Of a DNA stretch of 6,200 nt, positions 1 to 6,096 are shown piece after piece. The stretch lies in the NCBI GenBank assembly GCA_025774205.1, contig JALGWK010000104.1, positions 1-6,200 of the forward strand. The letters run 5' to 3'. The position numbers and the translations under genes were made by a program. Origin of the DNA: a bacterium (GTDB lineage: Bacteria > Blakebacterota > Blakebacteria > Blakebacterales > Blakebacteraceae). The notes below the pieces were generated by a model. The model made no database searches. It was given only the letters and a program-made list of their open reading frames with translations, and was not told the origin of the DNA. The stretch's first letter is position 1. Each line of letters begins with the position of its first letter.

Positions 1-1
1 G

Positions 2-394
2 ATTCTGGCTGTGCCCCGCACCTACAAGGAAGCCTCCCTCAGCCTCGGATCGAGCAGGTGGTGGACGGTCGTGACGGTCGTGCTGCCCGCGGCCCTGCCC
101 GGGATCCTCACCGGTATCGTCATCAGCATGGGGCGCGCCGCCGGCGAGACCGCTCCGATCATTTTCACCGCCGCGGTCAGTGTCGGACTGCCGCTCAAGT
201 TCTGGCAGGTCTTTGACCAGCCGACCCCGGCCCTGCCGTGGAACATCTACAACCTGGCCACGGAACACGAGGCGGTGGATCTGATCCGCCACGTCCAGTA
301 CGGCATGGTACTGGCGCTCGTGGGCCTCGTACTGGCCCTCAACCTGGCCGCTATCATCCTCAGAGCGCGGGTGGCGAAGAAACTGAAAGGGTAG
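2..394 (+). CDS. pstA: Phosphate ABC transporter permease PstA (C-terminal part, 5' end outside window)
   Basis: This is the C-terminal ~130 residues of the inner-membrane permease subunit PstA, which with PstC forms the channel of the high-affinity phosphate importer. The reading frame is open to the window edge (residues ILAV precede the GTG at 11), so that GTG is an internal Val, not a start. The fragment carries the cytoplasmic EAA loop that docks on the ATPase (KEASLSLGSSRWWTVVTVVL, then PAALPGILTG). The PstA hallmark GRAAGETAPIIFTAA follows, and near the end there is a last hydrophobic span (about MVLALVGLVLALNLAAIIL) followed by a basic tail. It ends in TAG nine bases before the pstB start, consistent with a pst operon. 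The GETAP segment and the adjacent pstB make the family assignment secure. PstA is preferred over PstC because of its position directly before pstB and its GETAP context. Confidence 0.95.
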   Translation: MLAVPRTYKEASLSLGSSRWWTVVTVVLPAALPGILTGIVISMGRAAGETAPIIFTAAVSVGLPLKFWQVFDQPTPALPWNIYNLATEHEAVDLIRHVQYGMVLALVGLVLALNLAAIILRARVAKKLKG

Positions 395-403
395 GAGCAG
401 GTC

Positions 404-1237
404 ATGATCTCTCCAGCGGAGATATCCAGCCCCGGACGGGTGGTGACCACCGGTCTCGCCGACGGGGTACCGGCAGGTGGCGCTGAAGCCCACGTCAGGG
501 CGGATTCGTTCTGGGTGTACTACCACGGGAAGGCCGCGGTCAGTGACGTCACTCTCTCGATCCCGAGCGGTCAGGTCACCTCCATCATCGGCCCAAGTGG
601 ATGCGGCAAGAGCACCTTCCTGCGGGCCATCAACCGGATGAATGACCTGATTCCCGGTGCCACGACCGATGGTGGTCTCTATTACGATGGACATCATGTC
701 TATGGCGAGGATGTCGACGTCACCGTCCTTCGCAAGCGGGTCGGGATGGTGTTCCAGAAACCGAATCCGTTTCCGAAATCGATCTATGATAACATCGCCT
801 ATGGCCCCAGGATCCACGGGATCCGGGACCGGAGCACGCTCGATGGGATCGTTGAGAAGAGCCTTCATCGGGCGGCCCTGTGGAACGAGGCGAAGGACCG
901 TCTGGATGACAATGCGCTCGGTCTCTCGGGCGGCCAGCAGCAGCGTCTCTGCATCGCGCGGGCACTCGCCGTCGATCCCGAAATCCTGCTGATGGACGAA
1001 CCGACTTCGGCCCTCGATCCGAAATCGACCGCCCGGATCGAAGATCTGATCGGTGAATTCCGCGGCAGGTATACAATCATCATCGTAACCCATAACATGC
1101 AGCAGGCGGCACGTGTCTCCGACCTCACCGCGTTCCTCTATGAGGGATATCTGGTCGAGTTCGGTGAGACCGAGCAGGTCTTCACCCGGCCCCGGGAGAA
1201 GCAGACCGAGGATTACGTGACCGGACGCTTCGGATGA
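404..1237 (+). CDS. pstB: Phosphate ABC transporter ATP-binding protein PstB
   Basis: This is the cytoplasmic ATPase that powers phosphate import through PstC/PstA. All ABC motifs are intact in the 277 residues: Walker [10 protein letters not shown] (63-71), Q-loop Gln118 in the PstB-typical [15 protein letters not shown], signature LSGGQ (174-178), Walker B ILLMDEP (194-200), D-loop SALD (202-205) and switch His230. The [12 protein letters not shown] segment after Walker A and the C-terminal [10 protein letters not shown] are also typical of PstB. The start at 404 is supported by GGAG at 394-397 with six bases of spacing. It gives an N-terminal stretch about 20 residues longer than in the roughly 257-residue E. 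coli protein (Walker A near residue 63 instead of the low 40s). This stretch is Gly/Ala/Pro-rich and looks disordered. In-frame GTG codons at 440 and 443 are alternative starts but have no clear Shine-Dalgarno of their own. Confidence 0.97.
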   Translation: MISPAEISSPGRVVTTGLADGVPAGGAEAHVRADSFWVYYHGKAAVSDVTLSIPSGQVTSIIGPSGCGKSTFLRAINRMNDLIPGATTDGGLYYDGHHVYGEDVDVTVLRKRVGMVFQKPNPFPKSIYDNIAYGPRIHGIRDRSTLDGIVEKSLHRAALWNEAKDRLDDNALGLSGGQQQRLCIARALAVDPEILLMDEPTSALDPKSTARIEDLIGEFRGRYTIIIVTHNMQQAARVSDLTAFLYEGYLVEFGETEQVFTRPREKQTEDYVTGRFG

Positions 1238-1307
1238 TCACCTCCGGGAACCTTATACTCAGTGGAACCGGCAATCGCGTCGCTGATCCTGTGAATGGAT
1301 AGTATCG

Positions 1308-1985
1308 ATGTCCATGCATCTGTTCAGAGACCTGGAGAACGTCAGGCAGGAACTCCTGGCGATGGGCGGCCTCGTGGAGGAGGCGATCAACAAAGCGATC
1401 ACCGCCCTCGTGAACCGGGATGAGACCCTGGTGGCAGCGGTCCTTGAAGGCGAGGAGGTGATCGATCAGAAGGAGGTCGATATCGCTGAGAACTGCCTCA
1501 AGGTACTGGCGCTTCATCAGCCGGTCGCGAGTGACCTCCGGTTCGTGGTAGCCTGCATGATGGTGAACAACGACCTGGAGCGGATGGCCGACCTGGCCGC
1601 CAACATCGCCGATCGGGCCCGGTTCCTCATCGGCCTCGCGCCCATATCGATACCAGAAGATCTGATCGGCATGACCGCGATGGCACGGAAGATGGTGAAG
1701 GACAGCCTCGATTCCCTGGTGAATGAGGATGCGGCGCTGGCCAGAGAGATCATCCAGAGGGATGAGGAGGTGGATGAGACCCATCGTCTCATGTATCAGA
1801 CCGTTCAGGATCACATCCGGCAGAATCCCGACACACTTGATGAAGCGGTCCATATCCTTTCGGTCTCACGTCAGCTCGAACGGATCGCCGACCACGCTAC
1901 CAACATTGCCGAAGAGGTTGTTTTCATGGTGGAGGGCCAGATCATCCGCCACCAGTCTGATGCCGGGGAGATGCCGCCGAAATGA
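1308..1985 (+). CDS. phoU: Phosphate signalling regulator PhoU
   Basis: PhoU is a cytoplasmic protein that links Pst transporter activity to the PhoR kinase, keeping PhoB inactive when phosphate is plentiful and limiting phosphate uptake. The 225 residues are all-helical in character and contain the two repeated PhoU domains. Each carries the family's metal-binding helix motif: ERMADLAANIADRA (91-104, E91/D95) and ERIADHATNIAEEV (191-204, E191/D195). Length is close to the usual 220-240. The ATG at 1308 has only a weak GGATAG at 1297-1302. A second in-frame ATG two codons later (1314) would change little. It is separated from pstB by 70 bases, the largest gap in the cluster, in which I see no convincing terminator or promoter. 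Its stop overlaps the next start in an ATGA, which suggests translational coupling to the arsenate reductase. Confidence 0.96.
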   Translation: MSMHLFRDLENVRQELLAMGGLVEEAINKAITALVNRDETLVAAVLEGEEVIDQKEVDIAENCLKVLALHQPVASDLRFVVACMMVNNDLERMADLAANIADRARFLIGLAPISIPEDLIGMTAMARKMVKDSLDSLVNEDAALAREIIQRDEEVDETHRLMYQTVQDHIRQNPDTLDEAVHILSVSRQLERIADHATNIAEEVVFMVEGQIIRHQSDAGEMPPK

Positions 1986-2416
1986 CACCTCCCCGCCGGA
2001 TACTGTTCCTCTGTACGGGCAATTCCTGCCGATCCCAGATGGCAGAGGGATTCACCCGCCTTCTGGGTGCCGGCATGGTCGAAGCGGGCTCGGCCGGGAT
2101 CGAGGCGCATGGGCAGAACCCCCGCGCCTTACAGGTCATGGCGGAGATCGGGATCGACATCTCCGGCCAGGAGTCGATCCGTGTGACTGATGAGATGCTG
2201 GAGCAGGCCGAACTGGTGGTTACCGTGTGCGGTCACGCCGACGAGCATTGTCCAATCCTGCCACCAGGCGTCCTGAAAGAACACTGGCCATTCGACGATC
2301 CGGCGCAGGCGATCGGGTCGGAGGATGAGATCATGGCTGAATTCAGACGGGTCAGGGACGAGATCGGGTCCCGGATCGAACATTATCTGCTGCACCTGAA
2401 GACCGGGCAGGTCTGA
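1982..2416 (+). CDS. arsC: Arsenate reductase, thioredoxin-coupled (low-molecular-weight phosphatase fold)
   Basis: This protein is predicted to reduce arsenate to arsenite in the cytoplasm. It has the low-molecular-weight tyrosine phosphatase fold, with an N-terminal P-loop CTGNSCRS (nucleophile Cys11, Arg17). Two further cysteines, Cys83 and Cys90 in VVTVCGHADEHCP, sit at the spacing of the redox relay of Staphylococcus aureus pI258 ArsC (Cys10/82/89, from memory). The following HWPFDDPAQA carries the general-acid DDP motif (105-107), and RVRDEIGSRI near the C-terminus also fits that family. The three cysteines favour arsenate reductase over a plain protein tyrosine phosphatase, which lacks the second and third. 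The 144-residue length is normal. The start overlaps the phoU stop (ATGA), with GGGGAG at 1965-1970 eleven bases upstream. Its stop lies one base before phoB. It is therefore embedded in the Pho unit rather than in an ars operon, and no arsenite exporter or ArsR is visible here. Confidence 0.92.
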   Translation: MTPPRRILFLCTGNSCRSQMAEGFTRLLGAGMVEAGSAGIEAHGQNPRALQVMAEIGIDISGQESIRVTDEMLEQAELVVTVCGHADEHCPILPPGVLKEHWPFDDPAQAIGSEDEIMAEFRRVRDEIGSRIEHYLLHLKTGQV

Positions 2417-2417
2417 A

Positions 2418-3134
2418 ATGGATGAATACCCTTCCGGATTGATACTCGTTATCGAAGACGAAGAGGGGCTTCTAAGCACCCTCGATTACAACCTCCAGAA
2501 GAACGGTTTTCAGACCAGGACCGCGATGACCGGAACCGAAGGTCTCAAGCTGGCGGGGACCGAACCGGTTCCCGACCTCATCCTGCTCGACCTGATGCTG
2601 CCCGACATCCTGGGTACCCAGGTCTGCCGGAGCCTCAGGGAGAACAAACTGACCCGCGACGTCTTCGTCCTCATGCTCACCGCCAGAGGGGACGAGATCG
2701 ACCGTGTCGTCGGTTTCGAGGTCGGGGCCGACGATTACGTGGTCAAACCCTTCAGCATGCGTGAACTGATGCTGCGCGTGAAGGCCATCCTCCGTCGCCG
2801 TTCGGCATTGGGAGCCCCCCTCGACGACCTCGTGTTCGGTACCCTCCGTATCGACCAGGAGGGGCATCGGATCTGGCTGGATGATGAAGAGATAAGCCTC
2901 ACGGCGCTTGAATTCAGACTGCTGACCGTCCTGCTCGAACGGAAGGGACGGGTACAGACCCGAACCACCCTCCTTGACGACGTCTGGGGCATCGAGGCCG
3001 ATGTCACGACCCGGACCGTCGACACCCACATCAAGCGCCTCCGGGAGAAACTGGGTCCGGCCGGAGAATTCATCGAGACGGTGCGTGGAGTCGGTTATCG
3101 CTTCCGTGCCAGAGTGAACGGAGTACCAGAGTGA
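2418..3134 (+). CDS. phoB: Phosphate regulon response regulator PhoB (OmpR/PhoB family)
   Basis: PhoB is the DNA-binding activator of phosphate-starvation genes, phosphorylated by PhoR. The receiver domain (about 7-125) has the acidic pocket Glu13/Asp14, phospho-acceptor Asp58 in LLDLMLPD, switch Thr88 in LTAR and conserved Lys110 in VVKPFSMREL. The winged-helix output domain (about 137-232) shows LTALEFRLLTVLLERKGRV, the recognition-helix region TTRTVDTHIKRLREKLG and the terminal wing ETVRGVGYRFR. All expected residues are present and the 238-residue length is normal. The ATG follows the arsC stop by one base, and GGGCAGG lies about eight bases upstream inside arsC, so translation is probably coupled. 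The stop overlaps the phoR start in a GTGA. OmpR-family regulators look alike, so the PhoB assignment rests mainly on the pst-phoU neighbourhood and the phoR-type partner. In that context it is strong. Confidence 0.94.
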   Translation: MDEYPSGLILVIEDEEGLLSTLDYNLQKNGFQTRTAMTGTEGLKLAGTEPVPDLILLDLMLPDILGTQVCRSLRENKLTRDVFVLMLTARGDEIDRVVGFEVGADDYVVKPFSMRELMLRVKAILRRRSALGAPLDDLVFGTLRIDQEGHRIWLDDEEISLTALEFRLLTVLLERKGRVQTRTTLLDDVWGIEADVTTRTVDTHIKRLREKLGPAGEFIETVRGVGYRFRARVNGVPE

Positions 3135-4882
3135 GGATCGGAATGCGGGGCAGGATCGTTCTCAGTTCGGTTGCGGCCATCCTCATCATGATCGTCGTCA
3201 GCGGACTCTACCTGGAGAACCGCCTGAGGGTCTGGTACGAGGATTGGATCGAGAGTGAACTGACCGACTTCGCCCGGCTCACCCGTCAACAGGTGGAACA
3301 GACCCCGGTCTTCGATTCCATGGCAGCCTGGGACACCTTCGCCGACTCGATCGGTCACCTGGTGGATATCAGGGTCACGATCATATCGGGTGATGGAACA
3401 GTCCTCGGTGACACCGACCTGAATCTCGATGAGATCGAGGTGGTAGAAAACCATCGCAACCGCAGTGAGATACATGATGCCATCACGGAGGGTCAGGGAG
3501 CGGCCCGTCGTTACAGCACGACCCTCAGCACCGACATGCTCTACCTGGCGCTGCCCTGGTCCCGGGAGGATGGGGCGGGTGTTGTGCGGGTATCCCGACC
3601 ACTGACCGAGGTGAACACCGCCATCAGGCGGTTCCGGGGGTTCCTCGCTGTCGCCGGACTGCTCGGGGTCGTCCTTGCCCTCCTGGTCTCAGGCGTGATC
3701 TCCCGCCTCCTGGCACGCACACTGCTGGAGATCGCCGACGGAGCGCGTTCCCTGGCTTCCGGAGAGATGGGCCATCGGATACTTCCCCGGAGCCGTGATG
3801 AACTTGGAGGGCTGGCCGGATCGATAAACCAGATCGCGGAGGAACTGGAACGCACCGTATCCACGTTGTCCGATGAACGGGACCGTTTCCAGGCGGTCCT
3901 GGACAGCATGCATGGCGCGGTGATCGCCCTCGGCGCCGACCAGCGGATCACGATGGTCAATCCGCGGGCCATGTCGCTGCTCGGTCTTGATGAGGAACCG
4001 ATCGGAAGGACCCTCCTCGAGACGGTACGGTCTCCCGATCTCGACCGTCTTGTGCATTCTGCCCAGGCCGGCACTCCCGCTGCCGGAGAGATCGCCTTGC
4101 TCGGGGACCTGGCGCTCACTCTGCTCGTCCGGGCAACACCCCTCGATGTGAATGGCGGTGCGGTCCTGGTCCTGATCGACGTCACAGAATTGAGACGGCT
4201 GGAACGTATCAGGCGCGACTTTCTGGCGAATGTCTCCCACGAACTGCGCACTCCCGTGAGCGTGATCCGGGCCAATGCCGAAACCCTGATCGATGGAGCT
4301 CTTGATGATCGGGAACACGCGGTCCGGTTCACCGGCAACATCCTCAAAGACGCCGAACGCCTCTCGAACCTGGTGGACGACCTGCTCGACCTCTCCAGAC
4401 TGGAGAGCGAGGGATACCAGGCCGAGAAGGTCACACTGCAGCTCCATGGAGTACTGCAGAACACGGTCAGGTCCCTTAAAGACCTCATTGAGAGCAGAGA
4501 GCACGAACTCACCGTCGGGATCCCGGACGATCTGGCGGTCATGGCCGATCCCCAGGGAGTAGAGCAGATTTTCCTGAACCTCCTCGACAACGCGATCAAG
4601 TATACCCCTGAAGGCGGGAAGATCATCATTCGTGCAGATCGGCGCGATGGAGAGATAAGGATCGAAGTGATCAACAACGGTCCGGGGATCGAGTCCCGGC
4701 ACCGGGACCGTATCTTCGAACGTTTCTACCGGATCGATGAAGGACGGTCGAGGGAAACCGGCGGGACCGGACTCGGACTCTCCATCGTACGTCACCTGGC
4801 GGAAGCGATGGGCGGGAGAGCCGGCTTCGAACCAGTTCCCGACGGCGGTTCTCTCTTCTGGTTCACCCTGCCATCTGAATGA
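3131..4882 (+). CDS. phoR: Phosphate regulon sensor histidine kinase PhoR
   Basis: This is a membrane histidine kinase that phosphorylates and dephosphorylates PhoB according to Pst/PhoU state. In order (583 residues): TM1 about 9-28, extracytoplasmic domain about 30-167, TM2 about 168-194, HAMP about 192-245, and PAS about 252-350 (RFQAVLDSMHGAVIAL onward). The dimerisation/HisKA domain is about 358-425, with phospho-acceptor His370 in HELRTP, and E371/T374 fit the ExxT phosphatase motif. The ATPase domain is about 470-582, with N-box Asn487 (LNLLDNAIKYTPEG), F-box FERFYRID (529-536) and G2 box GGTGLGL (544-550). The G1 box reads NNGPGI, with Asn515 where Asp is usual. Two starts are credible: GTG at 3131, overlapping the phoB stop with GGAG at 3120-3123 seven bases upstream, and ATG at 3143 with GAGG at 3133-3136 six bases upstream. 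They differ by four residues. The large extracytoplasmic domain makes it longer than E. coli PhoR, resembling the sensor-domain type found in Bacillus. Confidence 0.94.
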   Translation: MRIGMRGRIVLSSVAAILIMIVVSGLYLENRLRVWYEDWIESELTDFARLTRQQVEQTPVFDSMAAWDTFADSIGHLVDIRVTIISGDGTVLGDTDLNLDEIEVVENHRNRSEIHDAITEGQGAARRYSTTLSTDMLYLALPWSREDGAGVVRVSRPLTEVNTAIRRFRGFLAVAGLLGVVLALLVSGVISRLLARTLLEIADGARSLASGEMGHRILPRSRDELGGLAGSINQIAEELERTVSTLSDERDRFQAVLDSMHGAVIALGADQRITMVNPRAMSLLGLDEEPIGRTLLETVRSPDLDRLVHSAQAGTPAAGEIALLGDLALTLLVRATPLDVNGGAVLVLIDVTELRRLERIRRDFLANVSHELRTPVSVIRANAETLIDGALDDREHAVRFTGNILKDAERLSNLVDDLLDLSRLESEGYQAEKVTLQLHGVLQNTVRSLKDLIESREHELTVGIPDDLAVMADPQGVEQIFLNLLDNAIKYTPEGGKIIIRADRRDGEIRIEVINNGPGIESRHRDRIFERFYRIDEGRSRETGGTGLGLSIVRHLAEAMGGRAGFEPVPDGGSLFWFTLPSE

Positions 4883-4888
4883 TGATTA

Positions 4889-5881
4889 CTACCACTTCCA
4901 GTTGAAGGTGATCCGGAACATCGTGGTCGGATCGGCACTGCCTGTCTTCGTCTGGTGGAAGTTGGGGATGATGCTCAGTCCCTTGCCGGCACTGTAGTCG
5001 AGACCGACCATCAGCAGGGTCATGGTATCATCGTCCATGCTGGTATCGGGATCCCAGTTCATGTACGTACCGAGCACGGTGAGCGGAGATCCCGGGAGTT
5101 CGTAACGGCCGAAGCCCCAGAAGCCCGACCCGTCCTGGTCGAGGGTGAACCGGTAGTTCGTCTGGGTGGAGTAGGAACCTCCGAACGCGAAACCGTCGCC
5201 CTCATACCCCACCGAGAGGTCCATGGTGGTGGTGTTCTCCATGTCCTCCTCAGTCGTCGGATCGCCGTCACGGTCAAAACCGTTCATCCCGTAATGGGCG
5301 GTCACGAGCAGACCGTCGACCGGGGTGAAGACACCCTGGACCTCGTAGGCCTTGCCGAAGGAGGCGTCCTCGTTCCCGCTGTAGCCGTTCCCGTTACTGA
5401 ACATGACGTTGACCGCGATCATGTCATTCAGCCGCAGCCGGGCCATCAGCCCGAGATCGGCCGAGGAGCGGAGCTTGTAGTAGTCCTGCATGGTCATCTC
5501 GACCCCGCGGTAGCCCCAGACTTCCTCGATGGTACCGAACAGGATGGTGCCCATCATACCGGTCCTGATCGAGAGCAGATCGGAGACCTTCCAGTTGGCG
5601 TAGACGTGCTTGATGAAGAGACGCCACTTGCCGTCCCCGTCCTGCTTCACGTCGGTCCGGAACCGGCCGGTGATGCCATCATCCATCTGCAGGTTGTAGG
5701 TGAAGTAGACCCGGCGGAACCCGTGGGTGAGCATGTTGTTCACATCGTCACTCAGCCCCTGCGACAGGTCGAAGTATGCCTTGCCCTTGAGCGTGCCACT
5801 CCCGGCAACCTGGGCATCCACCAGAGTACCTGAGGAGATAATCACCAGTATCACGGCAGCGGTAAGAACTCGACGGAACAT
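4889..5881 (-). CDS. Outer-membrane beta-barrel porin-like protein, possibly phosphate-related
   Basis: This gene is predicted to encode a 330-residue outer-membrane protein. The ATG at 5881 is chosen over the longer frame reaching 6010. It has a strong AAGGAG on the minus strand (5891-5896) nine bases upstream and immediately gives a signal peptide: MFRR, a hydrophobic core to about residue 21, and a likely cut after VDA (residue 23). The mature part is rich in alternating hydrophobic/polar strands with Gly and aromatic residues (RVYFTYNLQM, LFIKHVYANWKV, TMDLSVGYEG, TLLMVGLDY). It ends in FRITFNWKW, a terminal beta-strand closed by an aromatic residue, as barrel-assembly signals usually are, although Phe is commoner than Trp. 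VWGYRGVEMT followed by SSADLGL (about 121-145) recalls motifs I remember from uncharacterised porins. It is shorter than OprP-type phosphate porins. It lies tail-to-tail with phoR, so a Pho role is an inference from location. Confidence 0.8.
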   Translation of the reverse strand: MFRRVLTAAVILVIISSGTLVDAQVAGSGTLKGKAYFDLSQGLSDDVNNMLTHGFRRVYFTYNLQMDDGITGRFRTDVKQDGDGKWRLFIKHVYANWKVSDLLSIRTGMMGTILFGTIEEVWGYRGVEMTMQDYYKLRSSADLGLMARLRLNDMIAVNVMFSNGNGYSGNEDASFGKAYEVQGVFTPVDGLLVTAHYGMNGFDRDGDPTTEEDMENTTTMDLSVGYEGDGFAFGGSYSTQTNYRFTLDQDGSGFWGFGRYELPGSPLTVLGTYMNWDPDTSMDDDTMTLLMVGLDYSAGKGLSIIPNFHQTKTGSADPTTMFRITFNWKW

Positions 5882-5890
5882 CCTGAGAAT

Positions 5891-5896
5891 CTCCTT
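5891..5896 (-). promoter_or_regulatory. Shine-Dalgarno that fixes the porin start
   Basis: The minus strand reads AAGGAG here, nine bases before the ATG at 5881. It is one of the strongest ribosome binding sites in the window. It rules out the longer reading frame beginning at 6010, whose extra N-terminal residues are polar and would bury the signal peptide inside the protein. Confidence 0.85.
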
Positions 5897-5963
5897 GATT
5901 GGACGGTTCGACCGGCCATCGGGATCACAGCGGCTGCAGCTTCCGTGGTCCGGTTCGTCATCA

Positions 5964-6072
5964 GTTTCGACAGTTCTGGATGACAGCACAATCGAATATT
6001 CATGTGGCAATCAGGTGACAGACAGGAAACATTCTAAATGGTGCAAATCCGCATGATATCAGGGGTTGACAG
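5964..6072 (-). promoter_or_regulatory. Cluster of CTGTC/CTGAT heptamers, candidate PhoB-binding region
   Basis: Read on the minus strand (towards the porin), this stretch contains CTGTCAA (5' base 6072), CTGATAT (6062), CTGTCTG (6025), CTGTCAC (6021), CTGATTG (6014), CTGTCAT (5986), CTGTCGA (5973) and CTGATGA (5964). The enterobacterial Pho box is two CTGTCAT-like heptamers 11 bases apart. The pair at 6025/6014 has exactly that spacing, but its second half matches poorly. The pair CTGTCAT/CTGTCGA at 5986/5973 matches well in sequence but is 13 apart. No pair satisfies both criteria, so this is a candidate only. A TAGAAT at 6036-6031 could be a -10 for the porin but has no good -35. Confidence 0.35.
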
Positions 6073-6093
6073 GCAATTCAGGGTGCCTATCAT
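6066..6093 (+). promoter_or_regulatory. Sigma70-like promoter for the gene at 6145
   Basis: A perfect -35 TTGACA (6066-6071) is followed after 16 bases by TATCAT (6088-6093), five of six matches to the -10 consensus. This predicts a transcript start near 6100 and a leader of about 45 bases before the ATG at 6145. The spacer is filled by an inverted repeat (see separate entry). The same TTGACAG reads CTGTCAA on the other strand, so it might instead, or also, be a regulator site. Confidence 0.55.
6068..6091. repeat. Inverted repeat filling the promoter spacer, candidate operator
   Basis: AGGCA (6071-6075) and TGCCT (6084-6088) are perfect inverted arms around eight bases. Extending outward, GA (6068-6069) pairs with TC (6090-6091) after one mismatch, giving seven matches in eight per arm: GAcAGGCA, eight bases, TGCCTaTC. 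The dyad runs from within the -35 hexamer into the -10 hexamer, where a repressor or a spacer-distorting activator would act. Arms this short can arise by chance. Confidence 0.35.
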
Positions 6094-6096
6094 ACA

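Noticed and set aside
11-394. A complete 127-residue gene starting at the GTG at 11.
   Set aside because: The frame is open upstream to the window edge and the residues continue the PstA family sequence, so this is the tail of a longer permease.
1238-1307. Possible promoter or terminator in the pstB-phoU gap (TATACT at 1253-1258, repeated GGAACC).
   Set aside because: There is no credible -35 at the right distance and no stem with a T-run. The gap is short and the genes read as one operon.
3541-4795. Two long antisense open frames (368 and 378 codons) on the minus strand across phoR.
   Set aside because: They are a by-product of GC-rich codon use in phoR. Their translations are low-complexity Ser/Arg- or Asp/Val-rich with no domain, and phoR is intact with all kinase motifs.
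4829-4864. GAACCAG/CTGGTTC inverted repeat at the end of phoR as a terminator.
   Set aside because: The loop is 22 bases, there is no following T-run, and it lies within conserved kinase coding sequence.
4955-5833. A 292-codon + strand open frame antisense to the porin.
   Set aside because: The translation is a Val/His/Glu/Gly-rich shadow with no recognisable fold. The minus-strand frame has a ribosome site, signal peptide and barrel features.
5882-6010. Extending the porin N-terminus to the ATG at 6010.
   Set aside because: The added residues are polar and place the signal peptide internally. AAGGAG at 5891-5896 clearly serves the ATG at 5881.
6054-6061. TGATATCA palindrome as an operator.
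   Set aside because: An 8-base palindrome is short and common by chance. There is no second copy and no extension of the arms.
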